Positions 24,357-36,637 are shown, counted from the first letter of the stretch. The stretch is DNA of 64,000 nt from Sipunculus nudus (GCA_026874595.1 CM049311.1:69355453-69419452), one strand, 5' to 3'. Translations and numbers: made by a program. The notes: generated from the letters alone by a model not told the origin.

Positions 24357-25514
24357 CTCAAGTGACTTTCACTGAGTCATTGTGATTGTCTGATTACCTT
24401 TCAGTTTCTTTGAAAATAATAACCCTATGCTTTCTCATTGTGCATATGAAGCACAAGTTATCAGAACCAGACATCCATGTACAGTCTAGTCAGCTTATAT
24501 TGCAAGTGAAGTCTAAACTTGGTCATTTGATGACAGGTGTTATTCACATCATGATATCAACCTGACACATAAAGAGAACTATTTGTATGGACTGTAGACA
24601 CCTGGCTACAGACTAAGGTATGCAGAGCTTACTCACAAGTGGCCCAGTGACCCAGTGGTTCTAAGTCCTGGGAGATATCAAGGTGGTGAGTTGAAATAGT
24701 GTGACCCTCTGTCACCAGATGGCTGCACTGTCTGTGGTTTGCCGACCTGCAGGTAAACCAGTGAGTAAGGTAGGGTGGGTATTATGACACACCGTCTGGT
24801 CATTCTGTCTGATGATTTCATGGCTGCATGCCTATTTTTCAACACACCTAAGATGGGGAATGTTCAAATATACTTGATTGTTCACTTGACCCTATGGTTT
24901 TGACTGAACAATAGTGAAAAAAATCTGATCACTGAAGTATAGAAAACATTGATTGGATCTGTGGCCTGAAGCTGGTTTTGCCAATTGAATGAGGTTAACA
25001 CGAGTCTTTACCTTGTTAATATTTCATTTTATAAAAAAAAGAATCAAATTTGCACATGGAATACCATATAAATTATACTACTTGCATAGTTAATTAAGAA
25101 TTGTTCAGCGAATATAAATACATCAAATGGTACAGTAATTGCTTTGCCATCGTCAGCATGATCAAAGAAATAATTTTTCAGTAAATGACAAAATGCAATA
25201 TTTTACAATAGTGTGAAGTCTGATAATATGACTGGAAAATTTATGATTTTAAAGGTAAATTTCTGTAAATGTAACACAAAGTAATAACCAAAGGAATAAA
25301 GGAATTTCTACAGTGACTGGTATTACATGCAGATTCTCTCAAGCATCTGTCAGATTAGTTTTTTTTACATATATCTTATTGTACAAATTATTGAACTTTT
25401 TAATAAAATTATATATTATACGTCCTACAGAAATGAAAAAAATAACATATCCTGCTTTGTTTAATTATATGTAAGTAATACTAATTATGATGATGGGAGG
25501 AGTGCAGTGTACAG

Positions 25515-25724
25515 AGGGATCCAGAGGGGTGTCCAGGGGGTCCAACCCCCCCCCCCCCTTTTTTTTTTTGCCACCACAACTTTTTTTAGGGTTTCAAACC
25601 AATGTTGCAGCTAAGTGGATATTTCCACACCAGAGGATATTTTAGGTTTTCTCATTAATCATCCTGGGTTGGAACCCTCTCCCCCCCCCCCCCCCCCTCC
25701 TTAAAAACCTCTGGATTCAACCCT
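25515..25724 (+). mobile_element. Small stem-loop MITE with poly-C tracts
   Basis: The ends AGGG-ATCCAGAGG (ATCCAGAGG at 25519-25527) and CCTCTGGAT (25708-25716) followed by CAACCCT are inverted. Inside are two C runs (25546-25558, 13 C; 25681-25697, 17 C) and the phrase CATTAATCATCCTGGGTTGG. That phrase also occurs as CATTAATCCTCCTGGGTTG near 13290, a likely second, partial copy. Confidence 0.6.
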
Positions 25725-25729
25725 GGCCT

Positions 25730-26005
25730 ATGGTGACTGTGTTTGGCTCTGGAGCTGGAGGTATCCTGGTCCCAACCCCGCCACAGCCTCAAAGGTAAAT
25801 TGCTGAAATCTCAAACAGAACCTCATTTTATGACACCTGGGTTAGTCTGAGCCCATGCACATAAAACTTGAAATCCTGAGGGCTTAATAATAACATATCA
25901 CATAACATATGATTATAATATAAATATAACATTATGTCTTATCATCTGGTCATGTTGATCTTCATTCAACAGATATAGATGGCACCACCAACAGGACATA
26001 GCCTG
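25730..26005 (+). repeat. Dispersed repeat, possible SINE, copy 1
   Basis: Shares a tail with copies near 31790 and 45740: GCCCATGCACATAAAACTTG, then AACATATCA, then 'CAACAGATATAGATGGCACCA'-type end. A B-box-like GGTCCCAACCCC precedes it. A tRNA-derived SINE is plausible but the A box is not clear. Confidence 0.4.
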
Positions 26006-26689
26006 ATCATTATAAAGAAAAAAGAAAACTTGTGGATCACTTCATCAAATATGAAACAGATAGGGAAGGACTGTATCAAAAGTTTTCATGTGAGATTCTG
26101 ACATTCTTTCACAGCAGCCTAGAAGTCATGTTATTAATTCTTGTTTTTGGGCGCTGGATAAACCTTTCCAGGTACTTGCAGCACATCATCTTTAGTTTAA
26201 TCTTGATACATTATCTGGTAGTAGTGGTTAGATTTTATCTGATGGAAGTTCAGTGTTGCTAACATAGAAAATCTGAACTTCATGACTGCTTTGTTTCCTT
26301 TGTGTTTTCTTAGTGATCTCATGAGGTTTCATGGAGAAAAATATCCATCAGAATTTTAACACTTTGAAAATCCTTATGAAATCTGAAATATGATATATGA
26401 TGTCCAAGCACATGGTAACCCAGGATATTGATTTGTAATTGTTAAACAAGGATTGTAGTCCATATATGTGCAAGAGTCATTGTTCCTGCTGTAGAGTACT
26501 TTGCAAAGATATAAAAGTGACAAAATGGATTATCCTTTAATACAGTGTTGTTTGATGCAACATGATTAAAACATATTTAGTATAAATACTAAGGCTGTTA
26601 TTGTAACCATGGAAATGTCCTTACAATGATTAGTTCAGTTGGGCTGGACATGGCTAGTGTGTCATATTTGTCACTAAAACAACACTGAC

Positions 26690-26930
26690 CAGTCAGAGAG
26701 AGCGGCCTGTCGCATGCTCTGCCACGTGAATGCAAGTTATCAGAATATAAGAGAAATTGGACGCTTTCATTAACAACTTGAAGCGAGCGACGTAATGCTG
26801 CCACGTCTGCACAGATACGCTGGAGGAGAAGCTCTGAGAAATTACGTCATTGGTCTGCAAGATGACTCATCAAGTTTACCCGCAGTGTAGAGGTTAGCGT
26901 GTACTGAGACACGGTATCCCATGCGATTTT
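26690..26930. promoter_or_regulatory. Cluster of ATF/CRE, CCAAT, AP-1 and E-box motifs, locally CpG-richer
   Basis: Within about 150 bp: E-box CACGTG (26723-26728), GACGTAAT (26789-26796), TTACGTCA (26842-26849), reverse CCAAT as ATTGG (26849-26853) and AP-1 site TGACTCA (26863-26869). CpG dinucleotides are denser here than in most of the intron. It could be an intronic enhancer or alternative promoter of the DUSP gene. Each motif alone is common by chance. Confidence 0.25.
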
Positions 26931-29133
26931 ATAGCAGCCATTGTTGATCTGATTGGTGTAAAATATCTTGCAAACATTTGATACTTGGGTTCCTGGAAAC
27001 ATTTCTTTCCTTGAGGAATTACTGTTTTCTTTTTAAGACAGCTTTGTCATTTATCTAATTTCCCTTTTTTTTTCCATACTGTTAAAGTTTTACAAATGTT
27101 TAAAGAAAAACTCCAAATCATTTCTTGTGAGTGTATATAAATAAAATAATTGATATTTTGCCAGTGATATAAGTGTCAATGAATTGAGATTTAAAGTGTG
27201 AAATTGAAAATATAATAAAATTAATTTTCACATTTTTTAGAAAAATGTTCTTATGTTAATTGAATATATATATGTATAAATGAGAGGCAGAGAGAGACAG
27301 TGAGTAACTTGAGCAAATAATATAAAGTACTAACTGATGAACAGGTAACAGAAGTACATATTTTTTTTAGGGATCTTTAAAAAGCAAATTATCTTTGAAA
27401 TAAAAATTTTTGTCTAAGAGTTGTTTAGCACCTCTCAGTCTAAACTACTGCACTTTGTGTTAGGAAATTAGCTGGTGCTTGTATCAGCTTTCCTTAACAA
27501 TTACCAGCAAGGAAATCACCAGTTTGTTTGCTAGCTTTAACTAAATGATAATTAATTAATCTTTGTCTGCTAATTGGAGCATTTCCTGGGACCCAGATCC
27601 TGCAGAGATGACTCAGGCTGACTCTCCTGTAGAAGAGGTAGAGAAATATCAGTCATATACTTTTCCCTGAATGTGTGATAATTACTATAATTTCCATGAA
27701 TTTATATAAAAACCTAACAACAGAAAAATGGTTTGATATGCTTCTACATAGTATATTACTTCTAACATTTAAATTTTTTCCTTTATTTTTTGGTCTTAAA
27801 GAAAATACAGGATGTTTCTGGTGATCTCTGATTTTTTATGATTTGTGAAATCATTTTATGACCAAACTTTTTCCAAAACTTTGAAGTACTTTTTTATCTA
27901 ACATTAGTTCTACATTTACATAATCTAGAAATATATTTCCAAAAACCATTCTGATCAACATATTTTTTTATAATGTTAAGATGTGTCCTCTTCTTTTTAA
28001 ATTGGTAAGGAAAAAATGACTCCCTTGATTGTGACAGAGATAATTGAATTAGTCACAGATACAGCAGGAATGATCTACCAAAACTTCAATTGAGGTTTTC
28101 ATCTTAAAAGTTTAACTTGTAGGTTCCAAGAAAACTTAAATTCTTTATTTCAGACTGAGTTTATATGAAGCACAAGGGCTCTTAATAACATAACAAAAGA
28201 TTTTATGTTCTTTGCAAGGAATGATTTATTCTGTGTGTATAAAATATATGTTGTGTATAAATGTAAGATGTAGGTCTTTTTTATGTCTATACAAAAAAAA
28301 TGTCTCTTATTTTTTGCTGTATTTGTAGTTGTTCTGTAAGCAATTGTTAATCTTGGTGTACCAATAACTGCTACTGCAAATAGCTATTAAAAAATATATC
28401 ATCCACCACATAAAACAATCGTAAGGCAACTTGCAAAGGGGGCTATGTTCATTATGGAATATTAACCATGGAAAAATGGAACAACCAGAAAATGATTCAG
28501 CTGTTGAAAATTTCTTTGAAACATACATTGCTTTGTATCCCATGGCTATTATTAATATTTAAAATTGCAGCTTTCCTCTGGTAAAGCCCAGCAGTTGCTT
28601 CATTATGAGCAATGTAAGACCTTATGCTAGAGATAAAAAAGATACCGCAGACATGGCAGGAATGAATCATTTTTGTTACATGAGAAGTTGCCTTTGAACT
28701 TTTTGCCCTCAGACCACTTTGAGAGTCTAGTTCACATTGTGAAGTTGTTTCCTGGCCCGAAACAAAGATGAAAAAGTAACAGGGCATGTATGGAAAGCAA
28801 TTATTATTAAGCAACATCCACAATTCAACCAGATTTAGACAGAGAGGATAAAGACGAAAAGAGCTGAGTCATCAGAAATATTGGCCTCTATGTGACCCTA
28901 TTGTACAGGACCCTTCTGGCCCAGTCAGAATGGCATCTGTTAGGAGCCTATATATACAATATGTGATCTGCTGGGAGGCTAGTTGGTCACATGACCCTTC
29001 ATGGCAGGAGCGTGTATTCCTTGGCTCTTTGGTAACACTCAGGTTGAAAACAATACACGTGCTTGTACATGCTTTATGCCAGCATGTGTGAAGAGGCTAA
29101 TGGGCAATAATTGATGTGTTGACAGGGAGTGAA

Positions 29134-29436
29134 TCATACATTGATCCATTTTATTGTGCACATAGATGGCTTACTGTTCACTTTTGTTTGTCTCCAAACA
29201 GCCCCAGCCTTCCGCGTCATGTCCTCTTTCAGGACATCCAAATATATCCCCATCAGAGTTTGCAAAGTCTCAGGTTGTGGAAAAAACAAACCCTGTTGAT
29301 TAGAAATGTTATACGTTTCCCATGCAGTTGCAGGTTCTAACACCAATACCACTCGTCCAATCATAGGCCTCCATTCTTCTTGTGGTTCTGTTTCCTTTTG
29401 GGTCTCTTCTGGTATCAGGTGTCTTGTATGGGCCAC
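29134..29436 (-). other. Unassigned 100-codon open frame, protein-like composition
   Basis: Open between stops on the - strand; the only possible start is GTG. The product has an acidic Glu/Thr/Pro-rich start (PEETQKETEPQEEW) followed by a mixed, evenly composed stretch (AWETYNISNQQGLFFP, then LMGIYLDVLKEDMTRKAG). It looks more like real protein than the other frames of this length, but I recognise no family and see no splice context that settles it. It may be a fragment of a transposon protein or chance. Confidence 0.15.
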
Positions 29437-29775
29437 AAATCATCATTGATGTATCAGAGTGATGTGACATGTAATTAATGGTATTTTATTGCCAGTTTTG
29501 CCTGAACAGGTAGTTTATTATTTTAACTTCATTTTTCTTGTGGAAATGGTGGTGGTGGGGGTGGGGGGTGGGTTGGTGGTTCTGCTCAGTCTCTTATAGA
29601 AATTTGCTCAGCTCTCTCCACTGGCAACCCAGGAAAATTCCCAGAGTCTCTATGAGTATAAGACTGGGTGGTAGTGGCTCATCAGAGTTCATTTTTTTTT
29701 CTGCTGGTCCTCCTGTCCTGTTTACCTCTAGAGACTAACAAGAATATTTCAGATCATTTAAAAAAATATATTTGT

Positions 29776-29940
29776 TGTCCATAGTCTATACGTTTACCCA
29801 TGCTATCTCAAAAATGGCAGCAACTAGCATCACTAAATTTCATTCAAAAAGCAGTCATCTGAAAAAAACTTTTTAGTTGGCTATCTGCCTTGACTTTGAT
29901 TTAGAGGGAAAAAGCTAAAACATCTTTTTTTGTATATTAG
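29776..29940 (+). repeat. Family-3 repeat fragment
   Basis: TATCTCAAAAATGGCAGCAA, then CAGTCATCTGAAAAA, then AGAGGGAAAAAGCTAAAA match the left part of the family-3 element (3845-3985 and 51700-51830). Confidence 0.75.
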
Positions 29941-31437
29941 CTAATTACACATAATTAACTTTTAATGGTGAGGTTCCTAACAGTGTTTCTGGATGGTGTT
30001 TGATCTCATTTGACAAACCCAATGATGCTGACTTTCTTAACCCAAACTCGCATTTATAAAATTTAACATCACATACAGCAGCTACATGGTTTCTGCAGCA
30101 AGATGTGACAGTCCTCAAAGAATTTATGTAAATATATATATATGTTAAAATTAGAGACAAGTAAGTCATACCTCGGATGTTTAAAGTCCACACGACAGAA
30201 GTTTCCTATGATCATAAAGTGGAAAGACAGATTGAACACGATCTTGTAATTATGCAAATCCTGCTAATAAATGTTTGCACACTCATTTATTAACCTTTGT
30301 TCCTGCATGAAAGGTTAATTAGTTCTTCGAGGAAATAAAGGTGAGGCACTCTGTAGCTACTAAGGCTATAACTCTCACTTGGTGCCTAATGGCCACCTTG
30401 ATCAAAGATCCTGGTGTTCCTCGGCTCCTCCATCACCAAGGGAGGGGAGGTCCTCCAGAACAAGATTTATTAGGGCTCCCACTGCAGTGCTTACCTGGCA
30501 GACATAATGTCCCAGTAAATGACCACAGCCACTACCTGATGTAGATGTTGTAGATTGTGCTGTGGTGAGTCACGGCTGGTGCTGTACATACCATCCAGGG
30601 CCCTCCATCACTGGCCATGCTGTGATTGTTTATACTTCATCACAGCACATTAATGTATGTGCTACAACAGCCATTCTTTTTTCATATGTTTCATATTTTT
30701 TCCCATCAAATGTATTGATTGTTCCCACAGATGAGAAGATATTTTGTGGGAAAATTATGTCCCTGCACTTTCTGACAATTTACAATTTAATATTTAACAA
30801 GGAATTTAAAATTAAGCATTTTGTTGCCATGGCTATAATTTCATTTTTGGTTTGTACAGATTAATACATGTAGTCACCCTTTTTTTTTAGTTGAAATAAA
30901 CTTAACACATTGTTCTTGTTCTAATACTCATAGCCAAAGTTATAAATTTTGTTGACTTTGAATATGGGCATTACAGGAATAGAATATGGGAAACACTGGA
31001 GTTGTGCTGGTGGAAACAAATAAAACCCAAGCTTCTATCATATGTACATATCAGGTTTAAGCATGTCGTTAATTGTACATGTTTCTGACTTCCTGGTCAA
31101 AAGTACATATGTATGACAATGGCACTTCACAGTGAATATCCCGCTAATCGTCAGATGTGTAAATAGAGCAATATCATGCTGAACATGCAGGCATGTACTG
31201 GGAAGCCCAGAACTGATGAGTCAGGTATTTTAATGGAACATCCTGGAAAGTCCCATGAAAAGCTTGGAGAGTTTCAAAAACTTGTTCTTGGTACAGTGGA
31301 GTTAATTTAATTTACATTTGTTTAAAACTAGCAGAAGTAATATTAGGGTAAGAGGTGGCCTGCATGTTGGTTAAACTGTGGGCAGTCCAAGCAAAGATCT
31401 CTAAATTGTAACTCGCCAGACCCTCAAAGGTTATATG

Positions 31438-31754
31438 CAGGGGTGTAACAATACATTATCTCACAATACTTGCTGTCTTAAAATGTAATTCTAACCCATA
31501 AATGAAATCAATTTCCAAACCATTAATAATTCAGATGCTGTTAAACTCATTTTAATCCAGTGATGTACCAGCTTAGATGCAATGCATGGCCCTGAGAGAC
31601 TATTTATAAATATTGGATGTCACTTTGCGTTGACTGATCAAATATCATCAGTTTGTCAGTACAAGGATATATGATGATACTGATACAATAAATATTAGAC
31701 TTTTTATAACAATAAAATAATGTATTGATGCACTGGTTAATTGTTACAGCCCTA
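31438..31754 (+). mobile_element. hAT-type MITE with 8-bp target-site duplication
   Basis: The ends CAGGGGTGTAACAAT and ATTGTTACAGCCCTA are inverted with few changes, of the kind common in hAT elements. The flanks GTTATATG (31430-31437) and GTAATATG (31755-31762) form an 8-bp duplication with one mismatch, as expected for hAT. 317 bp, non-coding. Confidence 0.8.
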
Positions 31755-31779
31755 GTAATATGGTGAAACCTGGATAGAA

Positions 31780-31960
31780 CCTGAGATTTTGCTCCATCTT
31801 GATGGCAGATTATGACTTCTATCATCCCTGACCCTATGAATACAAAAACCTGAACTCCAGAAGCCTTAATAGTAACATATCATTCCTATCTTTCTTATGG
31901 TCACCGTCAACCTCATTCAGTAGACAGTGTTACCAACAGGTCACCAACCTGAGGGCCACT
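31780..31960 (+). repeat. Dispersed repeat, possible SINE, copy 2
   Basis: CCTGAACTCCAGAAGCCTTA, then TAGTAACATATCATTCCTA, then CAGTAGACAGTGTTACCA match the tail found at 25845 and 45870. Confidence 0.5.
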
Positions 31961-32789
31961 CACGCTTACTTGAGACTAACACTGTACACTCATTCTGCTG
32001 GAATTTTTGTAGCTCAAACATATTGAAGTTTAATTTTTTATTTTAAAGAGTGCCATGAACTGAGAGCAAACCCTCCCAGTAATAATTTTTGAAACTATGA
32101 TAAATGTTTTAAAAAAAATTGAGCATATGTCACCTGATACAGAAATATTAAAGAGTGTCAAAATTTGTCATGGTTCTAAAATTAATCTCATCAATGAAGT
32201 GTTTTTTATTTAATTTAAATATATACATATGAATTTTATTTACATATTTATTTCATTAATGTTGTCATTAGGACTTGTATCTAGCGTTGAAATAATTGGT
32301 GTGCAGTATTACTACTATTTGACCAGTAGATCTTGTAAATGTTGATCACAATCAATCAAGCAAAAGTTTGTCGGCTGAGGGCTCTAACCCATGGGTTAGT
32401 AGTTTTTTCCTCTTAAACTGTAAGCAGGTTTTCAAAATAACATTAATATTTCTTGTAAAACCAACATGAAAAATACATAAAATATAAGTCACCTACAAGT
32501 CCACTGAATAACTGATGTTTATACGTGCAGTGTATGGCTCCTTTTTTATGGAAAATTAGTGGAAATTAATCAATATTTTTTAACTTGTAAAGAATCATAA
32601 TTTGGTGGAAAAGTAACATACTGACCAAGTGATATTCTGTGCATCATATATGTTTCAATTTATCATACATTTCTGCTTCAGTCAGCCATTAATTATCACC
32701 TTCACCTCATTAACCTTAATTGTTTTACAAGAATTATTACAAACTCAGCATAGTTAGCATTCAGAGCTGTTTAATATTTTAACTAGAAC

Positions 32790-33480
32790 CATCCCAAAAA
32801 GGTAGCCTCGTGGGAACATAATGTTAACTCAAGGATCGCTAGTTAACGCTGTCCTCATTTCCCCATCAATATTTTTAGCCAATGTCACTCCAGTGCTGTT
32901 GGTTCAATAGCGAGCTAAATAAAGTTCTGATCTCAGACATGCAGCACCATGGCAGATATTGGGGACACCGGCTTTTTCTCGCTATGTAAAGTATATTGCA
33001 TCTGCGGACAGGGCGGGGCTTGGGGTTGTTTTATGGTAGCTTAAACTTAAATACAAGGCAGTATATTTCAAAACACTGCACTTTTGGTGTCCAAGCAGTC
33101 GATCAGTGAAAGCGAGATGGCGACAAGATAGCCACACTTGCAAATAGACTAGTCTTGCCGCAGTAGTGATAAATGGGACTCATTTCCAAGCATAGAAGAT
33201 ACAGTATCGGGCCCAGTCACCCTGCGGGATGATCTGGCCAGCTAGATTAAGGCTAACACTGACAAGCTGATTTCCAAGGTGTCTGAATTGGTATATAGCC
33301 TCAGTCTTGTTGGAGCCAATGACTCGTGTGTCAAGTCGCCTTCCTGGAGCCACAAACTGGCGTTAAACATCACCCTTGTGACATACCGGCACCAGTGTGG
33401 GTGAATAGAGTGGACTCTGCCCCCTTGTGGAGGCGCTGTGAATCACATGCTGTAAGATAATTGTGATGTCTGTATGACTA
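32790..33480 (+). other. GC-richer island within the intron
   Basis: Less AT-rich than its surroundings, with a GC box (GGGCGGGGC, 33010-33018), a 31-codon frame opening in a strong Kozak context (CACCATGGCA near 32950) and the decayed reading frame at 33093. The best explanation I have is an old LINE or retroposed insertion. Confidence 0.35.
33093..33404 (+). pseudogene. Decayed LINE ORF1-like reading frame (tentative)
   Basis: One frame can be followed for 104 codons to a TGA (33402-33404), interrupted by three internal stops, all TAG (first at 33129). It reads KQSISESEMATR, then DKWDSFPSIEDT, then LAS-stop-IKANTDKLISKVSEL. A Ser/acidic start followed by a heptad-like ANTDKLISKVSEL segment is typical of ORF1 proteins of non-LTR retrotransposons (family resemblance, not a search result). 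No reverse transcriptase was found nearby. It could instead be a pseudogene of something else. Confidence 0.3.
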
Positions 33481-34171
33481 AGATTCCCAGGGCCTTATGG
33501 AGGAAGCAAATAAGGGCACACAACCATCATATCAATGAAAAACCAGTAAAAATACTGCACCAGGATCTAGTCTATGTTAACTCGGAAAACCCATGGTTCT
33601 AGGTGAAAATTATAATTACTCTTTATCATGTTGTCCCACATCTCTGACATTACCAGCCGATAACATGCCCAACAAAACTGTGATGATAAAATTCGTATAG
33701 ATCAAACTAAGCAGTTACAAAGTTACTTAACCAAGTCATTGGTGTATTGTGCATTTTCTAAATTGTGGTAACAAAAAAAACTGGATCAAAAGATTCAAGA
33801 ATAAAAATAATGTGGCTGGTACAATCCTTTATACTTGATATTTACAGGGTTTAAAGTAAACCTGATGAAAATTTGCTCATGTTTCATGTATTTTAGTGTA
33901 TTGTGTTTATTTGGAAAGTTTTTTTTTTTGTAACTACACCTTTCAAAATTTTAGAAAGGCAGATCCTGCCAGAATTAGTTAAAAAAAACAGTCTTTGTAT
34001 AAAAAAAATGTGTTATCTATATGAATAGTGTGCCTGGGGTTACCCAGATGGGCATGTTAATCTTTTACATTCGTATCTTTCCAGCTTATACAATTTTAAA
34101 CTGATATCAGCCCCTGAAATGCTGTCATAGGTGGAATGTTCCAAGAAATTATTAACCCCCTTGGTGTACAT

Positions 34172-35217
34172 GATAATTGTATCTGCCAAAACGAAGGGTT
34201 CTGCGCTGACCTCTGACCTTTCCTCTCTGCCCAGTGTCCATTTGTGTGTCTGTTTCCACACATAAAACCCCAGATTTCAGGAACCATTTGGCCGATCAGG
34301 AAACATTTTTTGAACAAATGTAGCCCTTGGATAGCTTTATAACATAAACAAAAATGGTGGCGCCACTTGCAACCATGTTTGCACAGTGTCCATCTGTTCA
34401 TCTGCCTTGGGTTAAAATCACTCATATCTCTGCAGTGGTTTGACTAATTCACCTGAAATTCGGCATGCGTATACATCCTAGATAGCTTTCTTGATTTTAT
34501 GACAGCTGGTGCCACCTACATTCACGTTCACACTGCAGACATCAAAGCCCATATCTCGGGAACCGTTTGACCTACCAGGAAAAAATAATTTACACAAATG
34601 TAGCCCTCGGATAGCTTTATAACGTACACAAAAATGGTGGCGCCACCTGCATTCATTTTTGTACAGCATCCATCTGTTTGTCTGCCTTGGGTTAAAATCA
34701 CTCATATCTCTGCAGTGGTTTGACCAAATTACCTGCAATTCGGCATGCGTATACATCCTAGATAGCTTTCTTAATTTTATGACAGCTGGCGCCAGCTTCA
34801 TTCCATTCATGCTGCAGACATTAATGCTTATATCTCCGGACTCGTTTGACCAATGAGGAAAAAATTTTTACACAAATGTAGCCCTTGGATAGCTTTATAA
34901 CATACACAAAAATGGTGGGGCCACCTGCATTCATTTTTGCACAGCTTCCAGCAGTTTGTCTGCTGTGGGATTAAATCACTCATATCTGTGCAGTGGTTTG
35001 ACTTTTCCACCTGAAATTTTGCATGTGTATACATCTTGGATAGTTTCTTGTTCAAATAACAGGTGGCGCCACCTACAATCATGTTAACGCGGCAGATATC
35101 CATTCTAATATGTAACACATGTAACTCTATTTCCCTTTGCCACTCAATCCATGCCTCGCTTCACCCGTTCACCCGTCTGATACACATAGTCGCTTGTCGA
35201 CTACCCTTATTTTAGTT
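34172..35217 (-). mobile_element. Rolling-circle-type repeat, family 4, inverted copy
   Basis: Read on the - strand it starts AACTAAAATAAGGGTAGTCG and ends with TTTTGGCAGATACAATTATC, matching both ends of the copy at 5173-6640. It keeps three to four ~280-bp units with GGTGGCGCCACC-type palindromes. The 5' hairpin TAGTCG-CTTGT-CGACTA (35188-35204) is perfect here. The GC-rich 3' part of the first copy is shortened. Non-coding. Confidence 0.8.
34207..34219 (-). promoter_or_regulatory. Perfect DR1 motif in the inverted family-4 copy
   Basis: TGACCT-C-TGACCT on the + strand, i.e. AGGTCA-G-AGGTCA on the element's own strand, at the same position in the element as 6463-6475. Confidence 0.35.
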
Positions 35218-36583
35218 AAAACTATTTTGTTGTAATGTGTTATAACGTGTTTTAAAGTCTCTTGTTTTACTCTCTACTAATTATGTTTACATTACACCAA
35301 GTAAATATTTTACAGGAAAAATTCCAGCAACCACAAATGATACACAGCATATCCTGCAAACATCACTGTGGAATTTGAAATAACCATGACCAAACCACAG
35401 GTGTATACAGTAACCCCAATACCAAAGAAGTGGCCAGTGTGTCAAGGAAGCTGCAGAAAACTAAAGGAACTTACAGTTAAAACAGATAACTGAAATTAAT
35501 GAGTAGACTGCACTGAACTAGTGGGGTCATAGGCTTTAGCTGTAGACAAATATACTAAGAGATAGTTTGTATGAGGCCATTCATATTGTCTGAAAACCTA
35601 GGGTCACAAACTTGACACAAAGATGTCCAGAGGTCCTTTGGGACATGGTGGTGGGCCCCGTTATATGTCAGAGTACCCCAGAATGAACAGGGATACTCCA
35701 ATAAATATCACCAAAAACCATATATAACATGATATTCAAGCCAAATAAAGAAATTTAATGGTTACGTTGAAAGACGGTGTAAATAATGTATTTGGAGCAA
35801 CATACTGGGAACATTCAATGGAACTTGTCATTAAATAGACTAATTTGGTCAGTTTAACTTTGACTCAGAATGAACTCTTCTGCTGTTCTTGTTAAAAAAA
35901 TGTGTTCTAAAGTTTGGTTTTGGCTGTCAGCACATTAGAACCATATAATACCATTTATTTTCTAACTACTAATGATTGAAGACTGGAAACCAGTCTATTT
36001 CCATATGAGTAATAGATCCACCCTCAACTGATGTTATATTTCCATGAAAGGACCTTATTGAACTGTTTGGCTGAATCTCAGAGTCCTGTGTCTGCTTTTG
36101 TTCAAGGAACTAAAAACTAAAGCCAGAGCCAAGCCCGTTTGGAAAGACAGCCAGTTGAATCAATGGTTTTATGGTTTCCGAGAAAAAGTCATTATCTATT
36201 GATAAAACCTTGAAACTAGATGAGTTCTATTTATATCTGTTCTCACAACAGGATGTGCATAGAGCACAAGTAAGCTTTTGAAAATAATGGAGGTCTGTTT
36301 AACTAATCATTGTGGCGAAATGTCTAAATATCAACTTCCAGAGAAAAAATATGTAACTGACAGTGTAATTGTAGTTCTCATTTTGAAAGCTTGACTTGTT
36401 CACCTCATGCTAAATATATTTCAAACATTTATTCTGTAATAGGTTGAAATAACTTGCCATACTAATTTTCTTGTCATCATGGCAGATTTTCAAACCATTG
36501 TGGAGCAGTAAACATCTTTGGTTACAAAGAATATTTGATGTGAATTCATCAGCTGAATAAACAAAGTAATTTATACTAAAATA

Positions 36584-36601
36584 GATATATATATATATAT
36601 T

Positions 36602-36634
<33 letters not shown>

Positions 36635-36637
36635 ATA
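36584..36637. repeat. (TA)n microsatellite with ~20-bp higher-order period
   Basis: TA dinucleotides interrupted by TTA at about 20-bp spacing. Confidence 0.95.

Noticed and set aside
28497-28823. 108-codon antisense frame with a CHVCG motif
   Set aside because: Single Cys/His cluster, Phe/Ile-rich low-information ends, no neighbouring zinc-finger units or splice context.
34096-35118. Several 96-110-codon frames on the - strand
   Set aside because: They lie wholly inside the tandem units of the inverted family-4 element and repeat the same residues; by-products of the repeat.
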